A DNA stretch of 64,000 nt from an uncultured Acidobacteriota bacterium (GCA_937859595.1 CALMAH010000023.1:1-64000); one strand, 5' to 3'; shown: positions 17,197 through 26,931, counted from the first letter of the stretch. A program made the numbers and translations. The notes: generated by a model not told the origin, from the letters alone.

Positions 17197-18771
17197 TTAC
17201 GCTTTGAGGATCAGCTTTGCCAACTCCCGTTTTAATAACTTCCCGGTCGGGCCTTTTGGGATATCTGCGACGAAATACACGGTCTTTGGGCATTTGAAGT
17301 CGGCGAGATTCAGTTTGCAGAAATTGATAATGTCTTCACCGCTCACGTGCGTCTCTGCGATCACACTCCCTTCAACCTGTGTTTCCGTCTGGGTGTAGCC
17401 GTCCTTTAGCACAATAAATGCGGCGACCTCTTCGCCGTAAAGTTCGTCCGGGACGCCGATCACCGCCGCGTGTGCAACTGCCGGATGCGTGTACAAAATA
17501 TCGTCGATCTCGCGGGGATAAATGTTCTCGCCGCCGCGGATTATCATGTCCGACTTGCGGTCGGCGATGTAGAAGAATCCGTCGGCGTCACGATATCCAA
17601 TGTCGCCGGTGTGAAACCAACCGCCGCGAAAAGCCTCGGCGGTAGCCTCCGGGTTCTTGAAATAGCCCTTGAAAATATTTGGGCCGCGAAGGACTATCTC
17701 GCCCAGTTCCCCATCTGGAACATCGTTATCGTTCTCATCCACCACACGCATCTCGTTGCCTATCGGCTTTCCGCAGGAACCGGGGCGACGGTCGTCGTTC
17801 GGAGGATTAAAGGTCGCACGACAGGTTGATTCCGACAGCCCGTAGCCTTCGACAACGAGAACGCCGAATCGTTCCTCAAACTTCCTCAAGACCTCGACCG
17901 GTACAGGTGCCGAGCCGCACATAGCGAATCGAAGGTTTGTGTGCTGCGAGCGGTGAGCAGTAAGCGGTTTTTCGTGATCGCTGCCTGCTGCTTGCTGCTC
18001 ACCGCTCCCTTTCAGGAGCATTGAAAGCATTGTCGCGACAGAGCCGAACGAGGTGATCTGATAATTCTCGATTATGTCCCAAAATCGCGAGGCGGAAAAT
18101 TTCGGCGAGACCACGGTCGAGCCGTTGGCGTAAAGCGCCGTCATTGTGGTAACGGTCACGGCGTTCATGTGAAACAGCGGCATAACGGTAAGCAGTCGGT
18201 CATCCGTCCCAAAACCAAGCCACCTCGTTATCTGGCGGGCGTTCGCAATAAGATTGCCGTGGGTCAACAGGCAGCCTTTCGGTTTTCCCGTAGTTCCGGA
18301 CGTGTAGATGATGATCGCCTCATCGTCCGGGGCCACGTCGTTGTTAGCGGAACATTCCTCGAAATCTACACCGGCTTTTCCGGCATCATCGAAAATGATG
18401 GATCGAATCGACGCCGGAACGTAAGAAATAAAGTCAGAGCCAACCAGCATCAACTTCGCCTCAGAGTTATTGACGACCCATTCGATCTCCTCCGGTTTAA
18501 GAAGTGAGTTGACAGGCCCGGCGATCGCACCGAGATGCCAGCAGGCAAAATAGGCGATGATATACTCTGCTGAATTTGGGAGCATAAGGCTGACAACATC
18601 GCGGTCTCGGATGCCGCGGCTGCGAAGCATTTGCGCGGTGCGGGCTACGGCAGTGGTAAACTCGGAATAGCTCCATGAACGGCCATCCACCTCAGAGATC
18701 AAAAAGATCTTGTCGGGAGTCGCATCGGTGCGATTTCCCAGCAAATCGTTGACGTTGTTGATAACCGGCAT
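17197..18771 (-). CDS. AMP-dependent acyl-CoA synthetase/ligase
   Basis: Class I adenylate-forming enzyme that activates a carboxylic acid as an acyl-AMP and then an acyl-CoA. The P-loop is YTSGTTGKPKG, followed by GYGLSEST, then TGDIGY and the hinge DRKSDMIIRGGENIYP. The catalytic Lys lies in GPTGKLLKREL at the C-terminus. The ATG at 18771 (MPVINNVNDLL) fits family N-termini. About 24 extra residues (encoded near 17938-18012) sit between SMLLK and NLRFAMCGSAP. They are encoded by a small inverted repeat and are not expected in the family. The acid substrate is unknown. Confidence 0.87.
   Translation of the reverse strand: MPVINNVNDLLGNRTDATPDKIFLISEVDGRSWSYSEFTTAVARTAQMLRSRGIRDRDVVSLMLPNSAEYIIAYFACWHLGAIAGPVNSLLKPEEIEWVVNNSEAKLMLVGSDFISYVPASIRSIIFDDAGKAGVDFEECSANNDVAPDDEAIIIYTSGTTGKPKGCLLTHGNLIANARQITRWLGFGTDDRLLTVMPLFHMNAVTVTTMTALYANGSTVVSPKFSASRFWDIIENYQITSFGSVATMLSMLLKGSGEQQAAGSDHEKPLTAHRSQHTNLRFAMCGSAPVPVEVLRKFEERFGVLVVEGYGLSESTCRATFNPPNDDRRPGSCGKPIGNEMRVVDENDNDVPDGELGEIVLRGPNIFKGYFKNPEATAEAFRGGWFHTGDIGYRDADGFFYIADRKSDMIIRGGENIYPREIDDILYTHPAVAHAAVIGVPDELYGEEVAAFIVLKDGYTQTETQVEGSVIAETHVSGEDIINFCKLNLADFKCPKTVYFVADIPKGPTGKLLKRELAKLILKA
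17948..18007. repeat. Palindromic insertion inside the acyl-CoA synthetase gene
   Basis: Perfect 13-base arms GAGCGGTGAGCAG (17948-17960) and CTGCTCACCGCTC (17995-18007) flank a 34-base centre. The element keeps the reading frame open and adds roughly 24 polar residues to the ligase. Its CTGCT-type words resemble the short-word tract near 200-290 at the window start. It looks like a mobile intergenic repeat that landed in a gene without breaking it. Confidence 0.7.
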
Positions 18772-18865
18772 TCGTATTAGAATAAGCCAATTCTTACAAG
18801 CATTGAAAATGCGAATTGCCGCGAATGATCGGTTTTTTCGCGGAGATCTCAGTAATACGAAATAT

Positions 18866-19387
18866 ATGAAATATACAACTATCTTGCTGATAACGATGAC
18901 TATCGGATCAGGATCCTTGGCCTGCCAACAGGCGGCCCCGTCAAATGCGAACGATCCCGTCGCGAATTCAGAGGCTCCTGCCATTTCTTCCCCTGCGACT
19001 CAGCCCGCACCCGGCGCGAATGATGCGAAACCGGCTGAAAAGGTGGCGATCAAAGCTGACACGCCGACGGATGCTTATAGAACCGCCCTAGCGGCAACGA
19101 AGGCCAGGGATTATGAATCGCTCAAGAAGGTCGTTTCAAAGGACGTCCTCGAGTTTTTCCGATTCATGAGCGAGGGAGACGAATCTTCAGACGACATGAT
19201 GGCTGAAATGCTCGGTTCAAAACAGAGTGAAACTGGCGAAGTTCGGAACGAGAAGATCAACGGCAACAAGGCAACGCTTGAATATGTAGCAGAGAACGGC
19301 GAGTGGAAAACCATGGACTTCATTAAAGAGGACGGAATGTGGAAACTCACTCTCCCCGAAGGTGAAAAGAAAGGCAGTAGGAAATAA
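18866..19387 (+). CDS. Putative lipoprotein, NTF2-like/DUF4878-like
   Basis: The ATG at 18866 gives a lipoprotein-like signal ending SGSLAC; longer upstream frames overlap the divergent ligase gene and look non-coding. After a Pro/Ala/Ser linker, the C-terminal domain (about residues 65-173) has the pattern of a small alpha/beta cone protein. A helix reads YRTALAATKARDYESLK, and strands end in WKTMDF and MWKLTLPEG, as in DUF4878-type lipoproteins. Function unknown. It lies two bases before the dehydrogenase start and is probably co-transcribed with it. Confidence 0.72.
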   Translation: MKYTTILLITMTIGSGSLACQQAAPSNANDPVANSEAPAISSPATQPAPGANDAKPAEKVAIKADTPTDAYRTALAATKARDYESLKKVVSKDVLEFFRFMSEGDESSDDMMAEMLGSKQSETGEVRNEKINGNKATLEYVAENGEWKTMDFIKEDGMWKLTLPEGEKKGSRK

Positions 19388-19389
19388 GA

Positions 19390-20868
19390 ATGGAAACCTA
19401 TAGGTCCTATATAGGCGGAGAACGGATCGAGTCATCGTCCGGAAATACGATGCCAAATATCAACCCCGCCGACACAAGCGACGTTATCGGGGAGATCCAG
19501 CTCGCATCGCGCGAGGAATCGCGACGAGCGGTGGCATCGGCGTTTTCAGCCTTTCTCGAGTGGCGGCGAACGCCCGCTCCCGCACGCGGAAAGATCGTTT
19601 CGCGAGCCGCGCGATTGATGGAAGACAGGAGGGAAGAGCTTGCGGCCGCGATAACCCGCGAAGAAGGCAAGACGCTGGCCGAGGCTCGGGGGGAACTTAC
19701 ACGTGCGATCAACGTGGTCGAATTCTGCGCTGGCGAGGCTCGCCGCCTGGTCGGCGAAACGATCCCCTCTGAACTTCCGGCAAATTTCGCCTACACGATC
19801 AAAGAACCTCATGGCGTAGTTGCGGTCATTACGCCGTGGAATTTTCCCGTAGCGATACCTGCGTGGAAAATAGCACCGGCATTGGTGGCCGGGAACACTG
19901 TCGTCTTCAAACCTGCGACACTGACCCCTGCCACGGCTGTTATGCTCACGGAAATATTTAATGAAGCCGGGCTGCCGCCGGGCGTACTGAATCTCGTGCT
20001 CGGGTCGGGCAGCGAGGCGGGCGATGCGATCTTAAGCCATCCGGCGGTTAAAGCTGTTTCGTTCACGGGTTCGACTGAAACAGGCCTGAAGATCTCTGCG
20101 CAGGTAGCGCCACGAGGCGTGAAGGTGCAGGCAGAGATGGGCGGGAAGAACCCGGTTGTGGTGCTTGAAGATTGCGACATGGCACTGGCTGTGGAATCGA
20201 CGGCGCAAGGTGCATTTGGCTCCACCGGACAGCGTTGTACCGCGACCTCGCGGGCGGTGGTGATCGATACGATCGCTGATGAATTTGTCGAAAAGATAGT
20301 CGAACGAGCCAAAAGTTTCAGGCTCGGACCGGGAGATGACCCTGAAACTGACATCGGGCCTTCGGTTGACGAGGGTCAGTTCAATACTGTCCTGAAATAT
20401 ATTGACATTGGCCGCGAGGACGGAGCGGAGTTGCTCTGTGGCGGAAAACGTGCGGATGGCGACAGACTTGAGAATGGGTTCTTCGTGGAACCGACGGTTT
20501 TTGACCGCGTTACGACCGATATGCGGATAGCTCGGGAAGAGATATTCGGCCCCGTGCTTTCAGTGCTGCGGGTAAAGGACTTTGAAGAAGCAATGCTCGT
20601 GGCGAACGACAGCGAATACGGCCTTTCTTCATCCGTCTTTACCAACGACGCAAATATGGTCTATCGATTTATTGACGAGATCGAGACCGGAATGACACAT
20701 ATAAATTCACCAACCACCGGAGGCGAGGCCCACGTCCCCTTCGGCGGTATAAAGAACACCGGACTCGGTGCCCGCGAACAGGGCTCGACATCGCTTGATT
20801 TCTACACCGAGCTCAAAGTGGTCTACGTTGACTACACCGGGCGAAAGCGCGAGGGGAATCTTTACTAG
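19390..20868 (+). CDS. Aldehyde dehydrogenase, ketoglutarate-semialdehyde dehydrogenase-like
   Basis: NAD(P)-dependent aldehyde oxidation. The nucleophile is Cys283 in GQRCTATSR and the general base Glu249 in EMGGKNP. Cofactor motifs PWNFP and FTGSTETG are present. At 492 residues it is full length. The run around the catalytic Cys resembles 2-oxoglutarate-semialdehyde dehydrogenases of sugar-acid catabolism, but substrate assignment from sequence alone is uncertain. It could also oxidise the semialdehyde made by transaminating beta-alanine in the nearby pyrimidine cluster. It converges with the M1 peptidase gene, five bases away. Confidence 0.85.
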   Translation: METYRSYIGGERIESSSGNTMPNINPADTSDVIGEIQLASREESRRAVASAFSAFLEWRRTPAPARGKIVSRAARLMEDRREELAAAITREEGKTLAEARGELTRAINVVEFCAGEARRLVGETIPSELPANFAYTIKEPHGVVAVITPWNFPVAIPAWKIAPALVAGNTVVFKPATLTPATAVMLTEIFNEAGLPPGVLNLVLGSGSEAGDAILSHPAVKAVSFTGSTETGLKISAQVAPRGVKVQAEMGGKNPVVVLEDCDMALAVESTAQGAFGSTGQRCTATSRAVVIDTIADEFVEKIVERAKSFRLGPGDDPETDIGPSVDEGQFNTVLKYIDIGREDGAELLCGGKRADGDRLENGFFVEPTVFDRVTTDMRIAREEIFGPVLSVLRVKDFEEAMLVANDSEYGLSSSVFTNDANMVYRFIDEIETGMTHINSPTTGGEAHVPFGGIKNTGLGAREQGSTSLDFYTELKVVYVDYTGRKREGNLY

Positions 20869-20873
20869 CTTCC

Positions 20874-23267
20874 CTATCGGGTTCGTTCAGAGAGCACCCA
20901 TCGGTGCGGATCGAGTTCTACCTTTTGCGGCCGCATCGGCAACCGGATCTCGAACGGTGTTTTCGGCCCGATCGCGTGGATCGTACCGCTGGCGGTCTGA
21001 TTGCCGCCAAAGCTGAACACCAACGGCATCGGCATAAAGAAATTTTCATCCACGTTTTCCTGTATCAAATTTCCCTTGACCATGACGGAACCATCGGCAC
21101 CTGGCTCAATGGTGTGCTCAAGCCGATACGAAGGAAATCCGGTCTCATAAACCCACTGGCGAAAGAACCAATTAAGGTCCTTCAAACCATATCTCTGTCC
21201 GATAGGCGACCGAGCAAAATGCTGCCCGGCGACGCGGCGAAAATCGTCTGTTGAGGCTGATCCATTTCGGTATTGTTCGACGAAGTCTTTCATCATCTCG
21301 TAAAAGATCTTGTCGTCGCCTGTGGCGGGGTCGCTCAAAAGGAAGTGCATCATTCTGAGGACAAGAGCCCCTTTGTTGTAGATAAGCGTCTGATAGGCAC
21401 CAAGCGTGTTGCTGGTATTGAGCCTGAAACCAAGGATCAGCGGGCCAACATCATTAAGCTTTCCTCTCCCGATGCCGGTCAGCGTTCGAGGCGGATCTTT
21501 GATCGAGTTGCGCATCTCATCGATCAGCGATCGGCCCGCACCCGGATTCTGCCTGAGCGACGTATAGAGAACGCCGGAATATTCAGCAAATCCCTCACTA
21601 AGCCATTGGTCGCGATACGACCTCCATGCAACAATGTTCCCCCACCATTGATGTGCCGTTTCGTGAGAGATGAAAGCAAAAGTATATTTGCTCGTGCGAT
21701 CTGCCGGTGGGATCATCAGCATCGACGGAAAACCCTGTCCGAAAGCGAACGGATGGAACGTTGCGCTGTAACCGTCATAGGGATAAGCACCGAAGATGGC
21801 ATTGAAAAACCTTACAGAGTTGTTGAGCTCAGCTAAGATAAAGCTCTCCTTGATCGCCGTATAGCTGCCCCCAAGCGAGTTGAATTCCAGTGGAATGGAC
21901 ATATCGGTGCCGTCCCAGGTCACCGTCTCTGTATGCCGCTGCCAAGGACCGAGGGCGAAGGTGACAAGGGCAACCGGGTGTTTCATCTGATACTTTGTGA
22001 TTACAGTGCCACGATCTTCTACCGAATCTTCTTCGCTGATTCGGGAGCCGACTGTCGCCACCTTTAAACGGCGGGCATGCCGAAACGTCATATCGTAAGT
22101 GGCTCGGTCAAGATAGCCGTGTCGTGGATACCAGCTTGTGTTAGACCGCGGGTAAGAGCAATCATTGAAGCGGTCATGCTGTCGCAGGAATTCGCCTTCA
22201 AGTTCAAACTCCAGTTCGAAACGTTCGTCCTTTTTTACCGGTTCGGGAAGAAAGACCGTTACGGTATTGTCCCAGTCTTCCTGGACGCCGCCGATCTCCG
22301 TACCTTTGTATTTTACTGAGACCAGCCGTAGATTTTTGCGGAGCCGCTGACTATCCCAGTCAGAAAGCCCCTCGCCCAGAACAAATGGGATCGCACGTAC
22401 ACCGTCCTGAAGCGAGACCATACTTACCTTTGACTTTAAATTCATCGACCTTCTGGGGTTCCTGAGATCTACATCCATCTCATAATGGACGATATCGACC
22501 ATGTCGTGGACGTCAGAATAGCTGACAATTCCGCGTTGGTAGTCAGATTCAGAATAGAACGCCAACCAGACGTCGTTGAACCGTATAGCACTATTGTAAG
22601 TGAAGATAAGCCCCTTTTCGCCGCCGTTAATGGTAAAGTTCGATGTTAAGATCCGACTTTGAGGGTCGAAAACATAGGAGTAGCGGCTAGGCCTGCCGCC
22701 CTCATATATACCTATGAAGATCCCTTCCGTCTCTTTATTAAGGAGCGAGATCGCTGTTCGAGCAGCAACATTCGCGCCGGTCTCTCTGAGGAGCTTATCG
22801 TTCATTTCGGCGGCAAGCCTTTGAGCCTGCGGCGTAGCCGGCCCCTCCCTTCGGTTAGCCCCGATCGCGTCGAAAGTGTCGTCCGTAAATCGAAACGCCG
22901 CGGAGGTAAACTCGTTAGAAATCGCTTCTGATCGCAACAACCGGCGAAGATTGTCTTTCTCAAAGTTGCTCTCCGGCGGCAGGGCGTTGAATGTCCCTCG
23001 GCCGATAAAAACAGCGCCGGTGACCCGTCCTGCGATCGGTGCGGTAAAATAAAATGTGCCGTTAAAGGTCATCTCTACGCGGTCGCGCTTTAGCCGAAGG
23101 TCTGAGACCTCTGCAAGTCCGCCGTCGAGTTCGAATGTCTTGATTTGGTCATAGGTAACAGCCTCGATAGGCGGTTTTGCCTGTAACGGGCCGACAGCAC
23201 CGGCAAAAGCAAAAGCAGCATAGATTCCCAGTACAGCTAATAAATTGACTCGGGGGTGATACATCAA
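20874..23267 (-). CDS. Secreted M1-family metallopeptidase
   Basis: Zinc aminopeptidase of 797 residues with a signal peptide (about residues 9-30). The zinc site is HETAH (His535, Glu536, His539) and Glu558 in SEGFAEY, which matches the HExxH-x18-E rule of family M1. The usual exopeptidase GxMEN loop is not obvious; the equivalent region reads FGQGFPSMLM, so the specificity may differ from classical aminopeptidase N. Peptide turnover in the periplasm or outside the cell is likely. The gene is divergent from the transaminase with a 233-bp gap in which I see no clear signal. Confidence 0.87.
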   Translation of the reverse strand: MMYHPRVNLLAVLGIYAAFAFAGAVGPLQAKPPIEAVTYDQIKTFELDGGLAEVSDLRLKRDRVEMTFNGTFYFTAPIAGRVTGAVFIGRGTFNALPPESNFEKDNLRRLLRSEAISNEFTSAAFRFTDDTFDAIGANRREGPATPQAQRLAAEMNDKLLRETGANVAARTAISLLNKETEGIFIGIYEGGRPSRYSYVFDPQSRILTSNFTINGGEKGLIFTYNSAIRFNDVWLAFYSESDYQRGIVSYSDVHDMVDIVHYEMDVDLRNPRRSMNLKSKVSMVSLQDGVRAIPFVLGEGLSDWDSQRLRKNLRLVSVKYKGTEIGGVQEDWDNTVTVFLPEPVKKDERFELEFELEGEFLRQHDRFNDCSYPRSNTSWYPRHGYLDRATYDMTFRHARRLKVATVGSRISEEDSVEDRGTVITKYQMKHPVALVTFALGPWQRHTETVTWDGTDMSIPLEFNSLGGSYTAIKESFILAELNNSVRFFNAIFGAYPYDGYSATFHPFAFGQGFPSMLMIPPADRTSKYTFAFISHETAHQWWGNIVAWRSYRDQWLSEGFAEYSGVLYTSLRQNPGAGRSLIDEMRNSIKDPPRTLTGIGRGKLNDVGPLILGFRLNTSNTLGAYQTLIYNKGALVLRMMHFLLSDPATGDDKIFYEMMKDFVEQYRNGSASTDDFRRVAGQHFARSPIGQRYGLKDLNWFFRQWVYETGFPSYRLEHTIEPGADGSVMVKGNLIQENVDENFFMPMPLVFSFGGNQTASGTIHAIGPKTPFEIRLPMRPQKVELDPHRWVLSERTR

Positions 23268-23500
23268 GTTTTCTCCTGGAATGGTCTGAGAGAGACAAAA
23301 GGTTTTGTTAAAGATATTTCAGATCTGCTTGGCAGGTCAAGAAAAATCGAAAAGGGCAGACTTTCTCCTTTATTTCGTCAGTTTCGTTATCTCCCTCTTC
23401 GATACGGTGAATCGCTTTCGTTTGGAATCTGTATCTGCTATGATTCGCTGAAATCAACGCCGACCGGCGACATACCGTTCGCTGAGATCCATTCCTTGAT

Positions 23501-24805
23501 ATGGCCACACAAGAGAAAAGAGACAATGTTTCAGAAACCGTCAGGAAGCACAGAGAGTTTCTGTTCCCGGCAGTTGCGACTTACTACGAGGAGCCATTGG
23601 CACTGGTACGCGGCGAGGGCGAATACGTCTGGGACGATCAGGGAAACAAGTATCTTGATTGCTTCGGCGGCGTGCTTACCGTAAGCGTAGGGCATGCGAA
23701 TCCCCGAGTGAACGAGGCAGTGCTCGAACAGAACAGGACAATTCAGCACACTTCGGCACTCTACGCGACCCCGAATCAATCTGACCTTGCCGAAAAGCTC
23801 GCCGAGATAACACCGGGCCGGCTGAAAAAGTCGTTTTTTTCCAATAGCGGCACCGAGGCGGACGACACCGCAATTACCGCCGCGAAAACCGCAACGGGCC
23901 GGCATGAGATCGTCGTTCTGCGGCATAGCTATTCCGGTCGGTCGGCGACCGCACTTTCGGCTGTCGGCCATGCAAACTGGCGACCTCTGCCGGCGCAGGT
24001 CGCGGGCATGGTCCACGCACCGGCTCCGTATTGCTATCGATGCCCGTTCAAGCTCGAATATCCGAGCTGTGATATGGCATGCGCAAAAGATGTTGAGGAA
24101 CTCATTCAAACCACGACGACCGGAGAGATCGCCGCATTCATGGCCGAGCCGATCCTCGGCGTGGGCGGCTTCATCGTACCGCCGCCTGAATACTTCGGCA
24201 TCGTCTATGATATCGCCCGCAAACACGGTGGATTATGCATAGCCGACGAAGTGCAAACAGGCTGGGGACGCACGGGCGACAAATGGTTCGGCATCGAGCA
24301 TTGGGGCGTTGAGCCGGACATCATCACCTCCGCAAAGGGTATGGCAAACGGCATCCCGATCGGCTGGACGATCGCCACGCCTGAAGTGGCAGATGCTTTC
24401 CCCGGCCTGACCTTCGCAACATTTGGCGGCAATCCCGTTTCCACCGCCGCCGCGCTTGCTGTCATCAAACTCATCGAGGACGACGACCTACGAACCAACG
24501 CCCGCGTCGTCGGTGACTATCTTAGAACAAAGCTCCTCGAACTAAAGGACAAGTATCCTGTTATCGGCGATGTTAGAGGCATGGGTCTGATGCAGGGCAT
24601 CGAACTCGTCAAGGACCGCCAAACCAAGGATCCCGCTCCGGAAGCCCTCGTCAAAGTCTTCGAAGAAACCAAACGCCGCGGCGTTCTGATCGGCAAAGGC
24701 GGCCTCCACGGCAACGTCATCCGGACCGGAATGATGCTCAACTCAACAACAGGCAACGTCGACGAACTAATCGCCGCCCTTGATGCGGGATTGGCTTTAT
24801 GCTAG
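23501..24805 (+). CDS. Class III aminotransferase, probable beta-alanine/AGXT2-like
   Basis: PLP-dependent fold-type I transaminase of 434 residues. The PLP lysine is Lys279 in SAKGMANG. The Asp that pairs with the pyridine ring is in IADEVQTGWGRTG, and the pyridoxal-phosphate groove motif is NSGTEADDTA. A four-Cys patch around residues 170-190 (YCYRCPF and CDMAC) is unusual and might bind metal. Its place at the head of the reductive pyrimidine genes suggests it takes the amino group from beta-alanine or beta-aminoisobutyrate onto pyruvate or glyoxylate. Ornithine or GABA transaminase activity cannot be excluded. Confidence 0.85.
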   Translation: MATQEKRDNVSETVRKHREFLFPAVATYYEEPLALVRGEGEYVWDDQGNKYLDCFGGVLTVSVGHANPRVNEAVLEQNRTIQHTSALYATPNQSDLAEKLAEITPGRLKKSFFSNSGTEADDTAITAAKTATGRHEIVVLRHSYSGRSATALSAVGHANWRPLPAQVAGMVHAPAPYCYRCPFKLEYPSCDMACAKDVEELIQTTTTGEIAAFMAEPILGVGGFIVPPPEYFGIVYDIARKHGGLCIADEVQTGWGRTGDKWFGIEHWGVEPDIITSAKGMANGIPIGWTIATPEVADAFPGLTFATFGGNPVSTAAALAVIKLIEDDDLRTNARVVGDYLRTKLLELKDKYPVIGDVRGMGLMQGIELVKDRQTKDPAPEALVKVFEETKRRGVLIGKGGLHGNVIRTGMMLNSTTGNVDELIAALDAGLALC

Positions 24806-24849
24806 TAAGAGAACTGACGACAGAGACACAGAGAGCACGCCGGCTAGGC

Positions 24850-25040
24850 TGGTACTTGAAATTGCGTCGGATCTTCCGGACAAATACGGGGTTCGCACTC
24901 TTGATGCTTTTCAGCTCGCTTCCGAGCTTGTCTGGTGCAACGAAAAGCCACGAAATCGTCCACACATCTGTGCGGATGAACGACTTGGCCAAGCCGTAAG
25001 CGATGCGGGGTTCGAAGTGATTTCGCTCTATTCGCTCTAA
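24850..25040 (+). pseudogene. PIN-domain (VapC-like) toxin remnant
   Basis: The last ~50 codons read like the C-terminal half of a VapC PIN nuclease: a TLDAFQLASEL helix, then a strand and ICADERLGQAVSDAGFEVISL. The N-terminal half with the first catalytic Asp, and any antitoxin gene, are missing. The open frame extends upstream to 24780, inside the transaminase gene. It is best read as a decayed fragment left after deletion or partial insertion. Confidence 0.6.
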
Positions 25041-25101
25041 AAGACAGCGAGCGTCGTCAAGCTCTAGTTGTACCTTCCTCGCGATTAGATTGAACTGTGA
25101 A

Positions 25102-25542
25102 ATGACCATGCCTGACGAAAGAAGCAAATCTGACCTAGATGATCGCACCACCGAGGCGATTCGACGAGTCGAGGAAAAATGGCGTCAACAGGAGGAAGAG
25201 AAAAGCAACCAGCATATAAGAGAGTTGCGCGCGAAGGAAGAACAGGAGCAAGCTCAAAAACTTGCGGCGAGATCGCGATGGATTAATTTTGGATTAGCGA
25301 CTGCCTTTACATGGGTTGTCATCATGCTAACAGACAAAGCGATCGCTCCCGAAATTGACGTGGCCCAAAGTTTTGGAAAGTACTTGCGTGGCGCGTTGGC
25401 TCTTCAGCTTCTACCGCTAATCTTCGGCTGGATCGCTCGGAAAATTACGTTCACGTCACAGAAATGGCAAATTGTTTATTGGCTTGTTCTGATAGGCGTG
25501 CTGATCGCGAGAGAGATTGTGTTGTCCAGAATGGCTGCCTGA
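25102..25542 (+). CDS. Small membrane protein with charged coiled-coil N-terminus
   Basis: 146 residues from the ATG at 25102. The first ~60 are highly charged and predicted to be helical (EEKWRQQEEEK, RAKEEQEQAQK), which suggests a coiled coil. Three hydrophobic stretches follow at about 63-80, 92-112 and 120-140. The gene is AT-richer than the flanking metabolic genes and its end runs up to the dihydropyrimidinase start. The family is not recognised and the function unknown. Confidence 0.65.
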   Translation: MTMPDERSKSDLDDRTTEAIRRVEEKWRQQEEEKSNQHIRELRAKEEQEQAQKLAARSRWINFGLATAFTWVVIMLTDKAIAPEIDVAQSFGKYLRGALALQLLPLIFGWIARKITFTSQKWQIVYWLVLIGVLIAREIVLSRMAA

Positions 25543-25550
25543 TTCTAGTT

Positions 25551-26930
25551 ATGAAAACCATAATCAAATCTGGCCGGGTCGTAACCGCCGTTGACGACTA
25601 CGTTGCTGACATTTTTATCGACGGCGAGACTGTGACGACCATCGGCAAGTCGCTCGACATCGAAGCGGATGTCGTGATCGACGCGTCGGGCAAGCTCGTT
25701 TTTCCCGGCGGCATCGACCCGCACACCCACATGGAGCTCCCGTTTGGCGGAACCCAATCGAGTGATGACTTCTTTACCGGCACCCGCGCCGCGGCACACG
25801 GCGGAACGACGACGATCATCGACTTCGCCGTCCAAAACAAAGGCGAATCCCTAACGCAAGGCGTTGATAACTGGCACAAAAAGGCCGAGGGTAAGACCTG
25901 CATAGATTACGGCTTTCACCTTATCACGACCGAATTCGAAGACGGCGACGAAAATGAGATGTTCAAGCTCATCGACGAGGGCATCTCGTCGTTCAAGCTC
26001 TTCATGGCGTACCCCGGCGTTTTCCTCGCTGATGACGCAACCATCTTTCGAGCGATGTCGGCGGCGGGCCAACGCGGCGGCCTCATCTGTATGCACGCCG
26101 AAAATGGCATCGTCATCAACGAGATCATTAAACGCTTTCTCGCCGACGGCCGCACCGCACCCAAATATCACGCGCTCACCCGCCCGACCATCGCCGAGGC
26201 CGAAGGCGTCCACCGCGCCATCGCCATCGCAGAAATGGCAGAATCGCCGGTTTACATCGTCCACCTGAGCTGCTCTGATGCTCTAAACCAGGTACGTCAG
26301 GCCCGAGACCGCGGCATCCCCGCGTTCGCAGAAACCTGTCCCCAATATCTCTTCCATTCCATCGAAGACTACGGCGACGGCTGGGACGGAGCTAAATACG
26401 TCATGACGCCACCTCTCCGCGAAAAGCACAACTGTGCCGATCTTTGGACCGGACTGAAAATGGACGACCTGCAGGTGATCTCGACCGATCATTGCCCTTT
26501 CTGTATGAAGGAACAAAAAGAACTCGGCAAAGAGAGCTTCGATAAGATCCCCAACGGTGCCCCCGGCGTCGAAAATCGAATGGCCCTCATCTATAACGGC
26601 GGTGTCGTCGAGAACCGCATCTCGCTCAATCGGTTTGTGGAACTGACCTCGACCGCCGCCGCGAAGATGTTCGGAATGTTCCCTAAGAAGGGCACGATCG
26701 CGGTCGGATCCGATGGAGACATCGTCATTTTCGACCCCGACGCCGAGACCAAATTCGGCGTCGAGCACGAACATATGAATGTCGATTACAGCTCCTACGA
26801 AGGCTGGAACGTGAGAGGCAAGGTCGAGACCGTCCTATCCCGAGGCCGCGTCATCATCGAAAACGGCGAACACACCGGCAATCCCGGCGACGGCCAATTC
26901 ATCAAACGCGGTGAGTGTGTGAAGATCTAA
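25551..26930 (+). CDS. hydA: Dihydropyrimidinase (D-hydantoinase family)
   Basis: Opens the dihydrouracil or dihydrothymine ring to N-carbamoyl-beta-amino acid. It is an amidohydrolase with a binuclear zinc site: His58 and His60 in DPHTHMEL, the carboxylated Lys149 in FKLFMAYPG, the later His residues in CMHAENG and YIVHLSC, and the catalytic Asp in STDHCPF. From the ATG at 25551 it has 459 residues, the normal length; the longer frame from 25464 overlaps the previous gene. It lies two bases before the GNAT gene. Confidence 0.92.
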   Translation: MKTIIKSGRVVTAVDDYVADIFIDGETVTTIGKSLDIEADVVIDASGKLVFPGGIDPHTHMELPFGGTQSSDDFFTGTRAAAHGGTTTIIDFAVQNKGESLTQGVDNWHKKAEGKTCIDYGFHLITTEFEDGDENEMFKLIDEGISSFKLFMAYPGVFLADDATIFRAMSAAGQRGGLICMHAENGIVINEIIKRFLADGRTAPKYHALTRPTIAEAEGVHRAIAIAEMAESPVYIVHLSCSDALNQVRQARDRGIPAFAETCPQYLFHSIEDYGDGWDGAKYVMTPPLREKHNCADLWTGLKMDDLQVISTDHCPFCMKEQKELGKESFDKIPNGAPGVENRMALIYNGGVVENRISLNRFVELTSTAAAKMFGMFPKKGTIAVGSDGDIVIFDPDAETKFGVEHEHMNVDYSSYEGWNVRGKVETVLSRGRVIIENGEHTGNPGDGQFIKRGECVKI

Positions 26931-26931
26931 G

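Noticed and set aside
24985..25040. Sequence with a tRNA-like GGTTCGAA word
   Set aside because: It lies inside the PIN-domain remnant and no cloverleaf can be drawn around it.
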